From Lactifluus volemus (taxonomy: Eukaryota; Basidiomycota; Agaricomycetes; Russulales; Russulaceae), in contig WTXI01000423.1 of the NCBI GenBank assembly GCA_022376515.1, positions 1 to 27,366 of the forward strand: a DNA stretch of 27,366 nucleotides. Direction: 5' to 3'. A program made the position numbers and the translations under genes. Under the pieces are notes generated by a model. The model was not told the DNA's origin. It saw nothing but the letters and a program-made list of their open reading frames with translations, and searched no databases. Positions 8,777 through 20,695 of this stretch are shown here, in pieces (the stretch's first letter is position 1; every line of letters starts with the position of its first letter).

Positions 8777-10166
8777 GTTACAACTGTATACCTTCGCTTC
8801 GCGCGCGTTCCAAACTCGGTTTAGTCCCGTTCTCGCCTCGACGAAACTTCCTTTCGTTTCCGATCGATCGCAAAAGAAAGAAAGAAAAAAACTTGGGTGT
8901 AAGGAATAAACGTGATCGCCTTTCTTCCTTTGCTCTTCTCTCTCTTCTTCCCACGTTTTGTTCCGGTTACACGCCGACCTACTCCACATAGAGAGAGGAA
9001 GTCCCAGTTTCCCGACAAGCACGGTTCACTCGATTTTCCGTTAAAACCCACGTTGAGTTGGCGTTGTCCTTTCCTAAGCGCCTATGTGAGAAACGTCTGA
9101 TGATTGACAATATTGACCAGCCCGTGCATTGACAAACTGACTGCTGCCTGTATCGCCTCTGATAGATCTGATATCCGGATGCTTCGATTCCACACGTCCA
9201 ATAAGCCTAAATAGCGCTCGTGAACTTATTTAGCGCGCACAATAATTTAGGATCATGTCATTTGGACCCATCAATGATATTTCAACCCGGTTTCTACCTA
9301 ATGTTGACCCTCACGTCCCTCCGAACTGGTCCCGTCAGCGCTCTTCCTTCACGTATTCGTACTCATCGCTGTTCCCCAGTCGACTGGGCATCGACTTGAC
9401 GCACATATCTTTTCCGCAGACCCGGACCACAAAGGCGGTTCCACGGTTCCACCTGTCAAAGTTTGTCCCTCGCGTAATAACAATAACATGATTGTAGGCT
9501 TCGCTTGACACCAGTCTATTTGAACGCCAGTGAGAAATCATTTTCCCGTGCCAACAAGACGCAACACGCCTTAGTTCCGTTTCGAGCACAGCCGGTTCAG
9601 ATAACATACAATTTGCCTACAGCCACTGGCGTGATGCATGAAGGACATCCGCTTCCGGTAACCGACCGTCGGACAGCGTACTGATCAACTGAAACATTCC
9701 AGAAAGCGGACAAGCACTACAATACAGAAGTACATAAAACTGCGATAATCGGGGGCGATGTATGGGAGACGGCAAAAAAGGGATGAATTGGGGCTCAGGG
9801 CCAGGCCAGAAGAATCAGAGAGTATAACAAAAATGCTGCTGTCGCCGTCATTCCGAGATGTCACGGTAAATAGGGTGTAAGAATGGACGAAAAATGAGAG
9901 AACCGTGCCCTGGCACTAAGGGGAATTCAGGAAAACGAAGGCTGTACAAGTATCGGCCCATTGTAGACTGGTCGAATGGATAGTGAAAGAAGATGGAAGG
10001 GATAAGACCAAGCAAGAAAAGAGAGACTGGAACAGCAGGATAACTTGGAAATGCGTACGGTCTGGTTGCGAGACAAAATTTACGTATGTGCGATGATCAT
10101 CCATATAAGGATAAAAACAACTCGCGCCGGCAATCGCACCAATCTCATAGCTATGGGACGAGGAGC
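8777..10166. other. Intergenic: downstream of DCP2
   Basis: About 1.4 kb without a recognised gene. The part next to 10166 should hold the DCP2 3' UTR. Two modest open frames, 9255-9491 (+) and 9607-9335 (-), overlap each other and show no domain or splice context; neither is accepted. Low-complexity purine/pyrimidine runs occur near 8870-8890. Confidence 0.4.
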
Positions 10167-12665
10167 TTATTGACCCGGGCCGTGATTCAAAATATTTAAC
10201 AACTGAGAGTTCTGTGTACCGGTCGTTGGGTGGGAGAGTCCAAAATGGGATGAGCGTGTGGGGGTGGAAACAAGGCCTTGAGGTGGGGTAGGCCCGGAGA
10301 CGGCGCGTGTAGGGGGAATGCGAAGTGGAGGAGGCGGGCCTCTACCTGCGGTTGCAGGCAGGTGAGGACCCGTTTGCAATGAGACAGGGGGAATAGGGGG
10401 GAGGTGGTGGGTGGCAGGGCCAGACATTGGTGGAATGGAAGGCCTGTGAATGCCTGGCGAATAGGGGTAGGGTGTTCCTGACAGAGCACCAAGCAGCTGT
10501 GCCTGGTTCATGCTTGCGCGGGTATTCAATGGACGCGGGGGGTGGTTAGGGATCGGACGGAAGGAATTGCTAGTTCGTGGGCGCACAGCGAAAATATTAT
10601 CTGGAGGTGGTGAATTAAAATGTCCTGTCTGAGGTACGGAAGACAAGTAAGATCCATGGGTATTGGAGTACATTGGCGATAAGTTAGTGAAGTTATGGGG
10701 CATCACAGTATTAGGTGGAAGTGGGCCATGGTGGAGAGCGGGGAATACTTCGCGTGGAGGGGACTGTGGTTTCATCGCAGGGTGTATAGGTGTAACCGAT
10801 GTCATGCGAGCTGATTCGTCAGCTACCGCCTCGAGAAGGGCGAGCTGCCTCAATCGTTTGCCGTTCATAGGGATACCAGCAGGTCGAGACAAATATGGTG
10901 AAAGATCAGCTGTGACCATAGACGATCGCCTTGAGTGAGCAGGCGACTTTGCGTTTGGCGATGGCGACGTCGATAATCCCAGAGTGGTGGTAGAAAGGCT
11001 TCCTGGAGGTGGAGGTGGGACATGAGAACTAGAGGAAGAATGTCCAAGGAAGTTCGTATCGTTGAAATTGACGGCCGTGGCTGATTGCTTGGACAACTTG
11101 GAAGAGGGGCGGGGATGCACTGTCGCAGCAAGATCCCCTGCTACAACCACGGTCTTGGATGCGAACGTCGTACGAATTTGAGGACTTCGACGCGCGTCTC
11201 CCACGGCAGTAGAAGGGAGAATCGCTGTATTGGTGGTAGGCACGTCAAATCTTTCGTCACCTGTTCCGTTCGCCTTGGCGGAAAGCGTCAAAGCACTAAG
11301 GAGGCGAGCAAAGTGGGGATCAACACCTGAGGAGTCCACAGCGCTGCTCTCAGTCGCTTGCGCGACTTCGACATGGGCAACGACAGGTTCACTATATAAG
11401 GGAGAAGGTGTCTGAGGACCCCCATTGTCGGCAGATGACGTTTGAGAGCCAGACTCTTGTGCACTTCCATCCAAGTGAGCCGGGGGGCAAGAGTGGGACT
11501 CTGCGGCTGAAGCATCGCTTTCATCGGGTAATTCTTGCTTTGGCCGAATGTCCTTACTTCGTTGCGAGCGCCGCGACGACTTCCGAGGTTTGTGTTCATT
11601 AATGAAAGTTTTCAGAGGCCTGGATTGAGACATCAGTATGTGGTCGTGGAGGCAGCAGTAGTGCCTCACCCAATGAAAGGAGAGATAAGATAGAATTTGC
11701 CTGGGACGGCCTTGTTCCGTTTCCACGTAGGCAGGTCAGCGAGCCTGAACCACTCAATTTTCTGCAGAAAAAGGGTCCATCCTCGGCATTTCATAGTCAC
11801 TTGAACCCACTCACGCTGATCTCCTTGCGTGTTTTAGTTTCAAAGGGGAAATCTTCGGGAACTCCGGGAACAACAAAAAGAGAAATTTGTTGCTCCTTGA
11901 TTTCCATCTCAATGACACATTCCTTGTCTATCTTCCCAGTGAGGTTGTAACCCGTTTCTTCGGCAACCTATGAGGGGATTAATTATGACCGACTTCAAAC
12001 AAAACGAGCGGGCGCACCTCACGCGCGGCACATTCGTGGGGAGGTTCATTCTGGTTGATCTTCCCTTTCGGGAAACCCCATCCGGAAGAAGACTTCCAGC
12101 CCTTCACAAGCACCACCTGCGGCACGAGACTTGAATGGACGATCAGGAGAGAATAGCGCGAAATCCGACCTTATCCCAAGCATCATTGAGCATAATGGCA
12201 CCACAGACAGGTACTCGGGTCTTGTATCGCATAAAGTGGTTGAATGCGCCGTCATGATCGCCTCTCCAACGCTCAAGGAGAGGGCATGCTTGGAAAAACA
12301 TCTCGGAAAACTTTTTAAGGGGAAGTGAAGGGAATATTTGATTTTCTTCTCGGATGAAATCTTCATAATACCAATGCCTTGGGGAAAAAAGCGCAATGTG
12401 AGCTAGAAAGCGGAGTCTAGTGGCGGGTGTCATACGCTTGTTCAACTTGAAAGCATATTCGCTCTAAAGACGCTAATTCCCCCTCTGGAAGATTGAGAAT
12501 AAAACGACTGGAGTGGAAATTAATTATAGCAGGCGATAGCAAAGTCCAAGCTCACCTAGAAAGATCGTCAAGGACTTCGTCGATAGTGGCGTATTTGTAT
12601 GGATTTGGAGGGTGTGTATGGGAAAGAGGGGATAATTCTGGAGATGAAGATGAAGATGAAGCCAT
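10167..12665 (-). CDS. DCP2: mRNA-decapping enzyme subunit Dcp2
   Basis: Catalytic subunit of the decapping complex: removes m7GDP from deadenylated mRNAs in the cytoplasm and P-bodies. Seven exons join in frame without repair: 12665-12556, 12507-12436, 12377-12170, 12116-12018, 11967-11815, 11761-11670 and 11619-10167, about 728 residues. The N-terminal regulatory domain and Box A are clear (DEVLDDLSSRFILNLPEGEL, HWYYEDFIREEN). The Nudix box reads GFPKGKINQNEPPHECAARE joined across an intron to VAEETG. Box B follows (KIEWFRLADLPTW, FYLISPFIGPLKTFI). The last exon encodes a 480-residue Pro/Ser-rich tail with several short Leu-rich helical motifs (ARLLSALTL, LALLEAVAD, AQLLGALSG, SQLLNILN), as expected for Edc3/Pat1-binding sites. 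The ATG at 12665 (MASSSS) is the one nearest the conserved domain. INCENP ends 197 nt upstream in the same direction. Confidence 0.96.
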
Positions 12666-12862
12666 GATGAAGAGGGAACGGAGGAGAATAAGAGAGGAAA
12701 GAAGGAGGACGGCGTTAAGACTACAGTGGGGTGAGGCAGCGCAGTACTCCCTTGGCTTGTCCGTGTCAACAAAGAGAGAGTCACAACAAACATTTGTCAT
12801 CCGGCGATTCCCGTCCATTTCCAAGGCACAAATACAAATGGTATCTACGGCTACGAGGTACG

Positions 12863-15800
12863 TTAACGGAATCCCATTCGCCTGGCGTACTCCCGCTCCT
12901 CCTCCTGCTTCAACCCATCAGGTCCAGACCAGTTAGCGGAGCTCGTACGTGCACGGAATCTGCTAGTTCGCGTCCGGAATATATCTTCCATTCGTAGTGG
13001 TCGCACTGGTCCAAAGATATCATCCGGATTTACCCTGCTTTGAGACTCAAGGGCAGCACGCAGCTCAGGTGACTGTGTCCATTCGGGAGCGTTCTGTTTC
13101 CGTTGCCGGCTCTCGTCTTCCGAGTCTGAGTACTCGCTGTTGGGCTCCGGTAGCTCGATCATCTCCTTCTCGACCGGTGGCTCCGCATCGAGTCGCTGAG
13201 GATGTGCAGGTTTCTTTGTCTCAGGGTCAGCCGGCATTTTTCCTTTGCCTTTAGCCGAGGTTGGCGCAAGTGTCGCCTTGGTAATAGACTTGTCTAGTGG
13301 GGCAGCCTTGGCATATGACGTTTGACTGAGCGACGTGACAGACGTCTGCTTTGTTATGGTGACTGCCTTTGTACCTGGCTTTCCGATGCGTGTTGGGGGT
13401 GCGTCCTTTTTCTCCTTCGACGGCGGCTTTGTTTTGACACTTCTGCGGTCACCTTTCTTTTCCTTGCATTGTCCTCCTCGGCAAGCTATAACATGTCGCC
13501 CATTAGTGCAGTCCTTGTCAAGTGCTTCGAAAACAACCTTCGAGTCTGTTCTGACAAGCGGACGTTTTCCTGTGTTCTCCTCACGCTCCTTCTTTCGTCG
13601 TTCGCTATCTTCCTTTGCCTTCTTCTCTTCTTCATCAGCCTTGACCTTTTCTTCCTCTGCCTTCTTTTGAAGTACCGCCTGGCGTCTGGCCTCCATCTCT
13701 TTGAGACGGGCTGCTTTTCGATCCTGTTCCTCCTGTTGCTGACCACCAAGTAGAATCAATTAGGTGATCACTGCGGCATGTGAGAAATAGTTCACCTTCT
13801 TCGCAGCTGCAGCTGCCAACTGAATGCTCTTCGGTGGCTCGATTTTGTTCTTCTTGCTGACGCCGAGCATAGTGCTCATTAGTTTTGTCGCGTGGCCAAA
13901 AAATCCAACGGGTTGTGACGACTCGCCGCTGGAATGAGTCGCAGAAAGTTGATCTTTTGTCGCGTCATGATTGGTCTGCACACCGTCACTCGTTCGTTAG
14001 TAGCTGCGAAGGAAAATGCCCTTGCTTACTGTTACTAGGCTCACGGTCGGCTTCCCCTCGTCCAACATATCCCTTTTCATGTCGTCATCAACATGCATGT
14101 CTTGATCTAATTCCTCCACAATATCTGGTGATTGGCGGGCCTCCACTGGAGCGACCACCTCGTCTTGTTCAATTGGGTCTTGTCGCGGGCTCTTGCTCTC
14201 GGATGGCACTGTACTCCACGTCATGCTGTCTTCGACCGCGGTGACGCCAGCAAATGGTGTCCACATCTGGTTGGTTGCCGCAAATTTGTCATCTATACGC
14301 CAGCTATCGTCATCATCGAGGTCGGCCTGTTGTCCATTCTCCTCCACAACGTGTTGGGATTCCTGTGAGGTCATTTCCTGGCTACGTGGTGCCCATGCTG
14401 GTGCATTGTCTTGAGAGTCGAAAACGCGATCAGAAAACAAGCTGGACTGTGTTGATTGTCCGGAGAGGGGATTTCGAGGGGCGACAACTTCGTCGGTTGT
14501 AAGCCCAAACCAAACGGTGCGCCAAGTGAGTAACCGGGAAGGTGAGAGGCACCCCCTTTCGGAACATTGTCGCCACCGCCAACGGATGAAGGCTTCGTAG
14601 TCGGTGGAGGGACGAAGACTGGAGGGGGTTTGTTGAACACCGGGCCACCAGGAACGAAGAATGCAGCCTTCTTGGTGACAGGAGGTGGGGAATCTGGAGG
14701 CGTCGTAGAAACGCTGCTTTCGTTGGCCGACGTGCGACTAGTTGTATTGCTCCCAGTGTATTTAGGAACGAGGTCAGATATACTGAGGCGCTTGCTTTCC
14801 TCGCTGGGAGGTGGTGCGATTATTGCTTTAGCAACTTGTTGAGTTGACTCCGGTAGGGTAGGTATGCGAACAACAGTGGCCGCTGCCCCGTGAGATGAAA
14901 TGGGAACGGGCAATGGAGGTGGTGGATCTGGCTGGGTTGTTACATCAGCGACGACCTTGGGCATAATTTCTTCCTCGTCAACTGGAGAAGGTTCCTTTGT
15001 ATTTATCTCCAAGGAAGTCCCTGCAAGTGACTTGCCGGTACGCGCGCGGAGAACCTCGATGGCCTTCTTCAAAGGTGCCATCATATCTGTTTCTGAAATA
15101 GTCTGCAAGCTTGAGACATCGTCCGCCGATTTGGCCGTGCGAACATCAGCTGTCGATAATTGAAGTGTAGGCGGAGCCGGGAGTCGCGATTCTGGATGTA
15201 ACGCCTCAGAAATATCTGTACCCGTTTTGAGTATCTTGGCTTTCCGCTCATCGCCATCGCCACCATGATGAGGGAGACTACCCGGTAGCTCGCCGCTTTT
15301 ACGCTTCACTCCGCCGGATGGTGCTGCAAGGCTAGTAGGTGCAACACTTGCACGTTTGTTTGTCAGATCCATAGCTTTGGCCTCGCGAACCTTCGCAAGC
15401 CACGAGGTATGGTTGCCTGTCAGTCTATTTCCGGGAGTGGCAGCCAAGCTAGGTTCGAGGGAAGGCTCGCGATGGTTCCGCACAGACTTCCGCAGAGGAG
15501 ATGGAGCGGCTAGACTCGGGAATTGTGATAGACTAGCAATAGGATTCGCGTAAGCGTCTTCCTCCTTGAGAGGAACACTCAAATCAATAAATGATGGTGA
15601 CGACGACTCTGATGCCAAAAGTTGCGTGGCGACCTCCGTGTCCTCGACAATCTCTGGAGGGGAGCTGGGGACTTGAAGGACTTGGGAAGGTGAGACAGTA
15701 GGATGGTTGTCGAGTTTGGTTACACCTGCAAAGAGAGGCAGAGTTTGTTTGAGATGGTCGGATTGAAAAAGGTTTTCATCGTCTGAGAAAGCCATAACGG

Positions 15801-16095
15801 TCGTGTGAGTGTTAATCGCTGATTGAGCCTTCCGTGGAGAAGCGCGTCTTCTTCCTGGTGTCTTGACAAGATCGACAAAAGAACTTGATAATGTTAGAAA
15901 AAAGCAAGATAAAGGTGAGCGCAGGACAATTCACTCTTGTTTCGCAGCCGCCCATATATTATCAAGGTATTCCTCGAGGAAAAGGAAGCCCTGAGACTGG
16001 ACTTGGTCTTCAAAGAATTGCCTTCCTGGATCATTTATCATGGAGTCCCTAATAGAGGATGTCCATCGTAGGATCCCAGAAGGTTGTGAGGCCAT
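12863..16095 (-). CDS. INCENP: Inner centromere protein (INCENP/Sli15/Pic1), Aurora B-binding scaffold
   Basis: Scaffold of the chromosomal passenger complex: localises and activates Aurora B at inner centromeres and the spindle midzone. Exons 16095-15935, 15883-14030, 13975-13796 and 13738-12863, about 1023 residues. The N-terminus (SSIRDSMINDPGRQFFEDQV, FLFLEEYLDNIW) fits the CEN box that binds survivin and borealin. Exon 2 is a long disordered Ser/Pro stretch. Exon 4 starts with a highly charged Glu/Lys/Arg segment, a likely single alpha-helix. The C-terminus is the IN-box: EWTQSPELRAAL, NPDDIFGPVRPLRMEDIF, then the Aurora-phosphorylated TSS motif in ARTSSANWSG. One base must be restored in exon 2 (C run near 14467-14481 on the complementary strand) to pass from LSPLEIP to LSGQSTQSSLFSD. 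Identity rests mainly on the IN-box and is strong. Confidence 0.9.
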
Positions 16096-16371
16096 AGTTG
16101 GGGATAGGTCTTGAGGTCGCGGGTTTTGATAGCAGCAGCGCAGCGAGTTGAAATCGAGACGTGATGTACCACGTGATCGTTCCTCCGTTCGATCCGCCGC
16201 TGCCAGTTGGGCCACAATATGATCATCTTGGGTAACAGATGTCCGCGCTCCACCAAGATTCGCATTGGGCTGCGAATGTTAAATTACTTACTATAAAGGG
16301 CAGTGGGACCGGAGCTGGAACGCTCAGTTATAATCCGACGTAGCCCTCAATTTGAACTACTCCTTGCCAGC
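16096..16371. promoter_or_regulatory. Shared divergent promoter of INCENP and REC8
   Basis: 276 nt separate the two start codons (16095 on the minus strand, 16372 on the plus strand), so both promoters must lie here. A TATA-like actataaagg sits about 80 nt upstream of the REC8 ATG. No other element was identified with confidence. Confidence 0.6.
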
Positions 16372-19300
16372 ATGTTCTTTACCTCAGAGCTCCTCTCTCG
16401 ACGTGACAGCGGTTTTGGTCTCCTCTGGTAAATGGTCTTGATATTCTCGGGCCCTGTTCCTGGTACTTAATGCAATCCCGAGGCTCGCTGCTACCCTTGG
16501 AGCTAGATCTTCCTTCAAAAAATTGCCAAAGCGAGATGTCATGGGCGCCGACATTGCCCAGCTCTGCGACCTCATCACTGAACCTGCTGAACCACTTGCA
16601 CTGCGCCTTTCCAGCAACCTGATGGTAGGCGTTGCGCGGTAAGTCTTATGTGTGTATGATACTTGACCGCACGGTTACGTACATCGCCCAGTGTGTACAA
16701 AGGCAAGCATATATGCGCTCGTGCCAAGGAACTGACCTTAAGCGGGTTCCAGTCAAGCATGATATGTTTCTTGGTGACGTCAATGCTTGCTTTATGTCCC
16801 TTAAAAAAGCAGTTCGAGATCTTCATGCCCTATCCACCTCTTCTGCGCACTTGCAGATGGGCCAGCCGATCGTCAGGTATGCGCGTGTGACACCTATGGA
16901 AGTCCACTTCTCTATACATCCCATCTTAGGCCGGATACTGTCACCATTAAATCAGATCCTGCGATGACCCTCGGCCTCAATATGGACGATTTTTTAGGCG
17001 TAAGTCACACGAAATCCCATCCGGTCATTTGTGTTGACACCGCATTTTACCAGAACTGGGAGGACATACTGAAAGCCCAAGGTCTAATCCGTCCTCGATA
17101 TGACCATCTAACGGTACTGACATACGGAAGAGGACGATGAATCTGATGACGAATATGGAAAACCAATGAAAAGGCTAAAGTCTCGGGATAAACGTGCCCT
17201 CCCTCATTCTGAAGTTGGAAGGACTACTAGGCACACCCTTGATGAGAACCTGGAGCAAATGATGTCGGGCTCTTTTGACATTTCTTTCCCAAGTGGTGCC
17301 CACGGAGAGCAAGATTCCTTTTCGTCTAATATAGGTGCTGGCTTTGACTTTGGTGACAACGAAGACTTTGGACTTGGCGATATTGGTGATGAACTTGTGA
17401 AGGAGCTCGGCGAAGGTTGGACTAGTGCTCCGGGCCACCAAAAGTTGATCTTCTTCTACTGATGGCGAAGGACCATTCACGTTGTCTTGACAGGTCTTCT
17501 GTGGCGGAGCAACCCCAACTTCCCATCATTTCTGATCTGGTTGACGCGAACATGGATTTTAACCATGGTGATGATTTCGTACTCACCAGGCTTTCCCCGC
17601 ATTCTCCCGTCCAAGGTGATGTACTGAACTCTCGACTTTCACCCAACAAAAAAAGAGTAGGTCGCTCATAAGGTACACTGCACTCATGGCTTATCGTGAT
17701 ACAGACCTTTGACGCATTGACTGCTGGTGCGTGCATCAACGCGGGTCCGCGTGGGCCTACTTAATATGGCCCAGATCTATCACCGCAATCACCTGATCCT
17801 CAGCCTCATACTCCCCCATGGGTCATGAATACTGAAGTACTCGAAGCCGAACATTCCCCAGCTGAGTTTCCAACAGATAAGTCTTCTCTCCGTGGAGAAG
17901 CTGAGTCTGCGCCAAGAAAAACCAAACGTGCTCGGATCCAACTTGATGCGAGGATAGAACTGACAGATGAGGAGCTGAGGGTACTTCGATCCTGTCACTG
18001 TACTGAGGTTGCACTGCTAATTATACATGGCAGGCCGCACGCACTCAATATGTCGAGGGCCAGGATGCCCTCCGCCGTGGCATTGAGGAGAAGAAGCTGC
18101 AGAAAGAAGGCGCACGCCTTATCTCCCAGATGTTGTATGGCGTGCCACCAATTTGTAAGTCGGGGCATACGCAATTCCGTTCACTTCCTCTGATGTTGCA
18201 TAGTGAAAGCTCCAACCCTAGTGGACTTTTGGACGGATAATTTCAAAGTCTTGGTAGAAGCGCGATCAGGTGGACTCCATATCAAAACCACTGGTAAATG
18301 TTGTCATTGAAGACGTATGACTCTATTGATGAAGTTCGAGGTATACTACCGGCCAATAGTCGGCAAGTTTCAAAGCCGCGCGCAGGACCAGCCGAAGACG
18401 ATTTCGAGCGAGGGAATATCTACGAGGCTCCTGACATGGGTACGGGGATCGCCAATGACCTGGGTGTGGACGTGTTTTTTTTGTTGTTTCTACTCTCCGT
18501 TCTAACGAACAGCCCCCAGACAATTACCAAGAACCTAGAGAGTGGGAATCCACCCGCCAAAGATCGTCGGAGGTATGGGATCAGAATGAAATCTTGCGCG
18601 TCTCATACCTCGTTTCAAGGAACCCGGGCAAGCTCGCCATGCTTCTGTTGGATCTCACCCCACCGGGAGCGCCTTTGATCTAGGTCGGAATGTTGAGATA
18701 GGATCGGGTTCTCAGAAGAGCTCACTGTTTCCATGGGACAACGCTGGACTAAGCTCCTCTGTAGCTGCCGCACCGTTCGACATGGGAAGCGATAGAATCA
18801 GTATTGGAAACGATGATGTCCGCCTGAAGGATATGTCGGTGGGACGGACCAGTGGACGAGAAAGTTCACTTCAGCTGAATAGTGACCCTGGCACCCTCGG
18901 TTTCTCTCCCAAGATATTTGAGAAGATAGGCTCACAGATCAATGACAGTTTCGAATTCGATGGTAGGGGTCCTGTCGATTTTAACGACTGCTTAATCATC
19001 CGTAATTGCTAGTTCCGGCACTGGAGAGCCCAACACGAAGGAGACCAACAGGTGCTGGGGGCGAACCTGATCTAATCACGCTTGAACGCAACTCTTTCAA
19101 TTTCCTGGAGTAAGACAAGGCTTGGTAGATGACGTCAAGCTAACCTTTGTTCTTAGGTACCTAAAAATGCAACTCCAGGCCGTGCAGCGCCCTTCAGACG
19201 GTCTAGCTTTCAGTAACGTGGCACCTCAAGAAACAAGTACACCCCATGTGGCAGCCGCAGCATTTTACCACTGCCTTGGTGAGTTCATGAATATGAGTGC

Positions 19301-19400
19301 CACGGGAGAAGTTGAGAGGTTGGCAGTGCTCGCCACCAAAGGAATTCTGCGTATCAATCAGGTAGGAACGTATGGAGAAATCATGATTAGGATTGGGTAA
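16372..19400 (+). CDS. REC8: Rec8-type kleisin, meiotic cohesin subunit
   Basis: Kleisin that closes the Smc1-Smc3 cohesin ring in meiosis and is cut by separase. Sixteen exons: 16372-16427, 16483-16638, 16692-16702, 16753-16876, 16930-16999, 17054-17081, 17131-17656, 17705-17726, 17775-17980, 18034-18154, 18204-18293, 18335-18439, 18520-18962, 19013-19109, 19157-19278 and 19327-19400; about 750 residues. The N-terminal Smc3-binding domain reads MFFTSELLSRRDSGFGLLW, LAATLG, EPLALRLSSNLMVGVARVYK; its WLAATLG wording favours Rec8 over Rad21. The C-terminal winged helix, which contacts Smc1, reads LERNSFNFLEYLKMQLQ, TPHVAAAAFYHCLVLATKG. Exon 3 is only 11 nt, and the next intron (16703-16752) starts GC instead of GT. 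Two single-base losses are assumed, near 17432-17434 and in 18587-18650; with them the frame closes. Confidence 0.9.
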
Positions 19401-19655
19401 AAGACCGGTCCGGTGTTGGTACCTCACTGACCAATCGTTCCGAGAGCGAGAGATTGAATGAAAGAATCATTAATAAATATCCGATGTTTGCTATTCGCGC
19501 CGGGATGAATGAAAATCCGAAGCGTGACTGTGGATCCGTACAAGCCGCAATTGGAGATGGTCTGAGACTTGGTTAACAACATCTATGGCCCCAGATCCAA
19601 ATAAATACTGCCCCTCGTCCCTTGCTTCTTCTCCCTTACCCTTTTTTTTTGAGTC

Positions 19656-20591
<936 letters not shown>

Positions 20592-20695
20592 ATGATAATT
20601 TTTTATTTTATTTGTCAGCCGCAACTGAGGAGTTATGTCCGAGACCGAGCTTTGAATTTCTGAGCTCAACCACACTCTCTTAATCACCTCAACAC

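Noticed and set aside
9255..9607. Overlapping open frames of 78 (+) and 90 (-) codons
   Set aside because: They overlap on opposite strands, neither shows a recognisable motif, and no splice partners could be joined to them. They are probably chance frames in DCP2 3' flanking sequence.
13739..13795. Reading exon 4 of INCENP as starting at 13759 (MILLGGQQQ)
   Set aside because: A GT-AG intron (13795-13739) joins the preceding exon in phase to QQEEQDRKAA; the apparent start lies inside that intron and is not an ATG of the mature message.
17082..17149. A 19-nt intron in REC8 (gtactgacatacggaagag)
   Set aside because: The frame also closes with an ordinary 49-nt intron 17082-17130 that has ctaac and ctgac branch-like sites, which is far more likely in a fungus.
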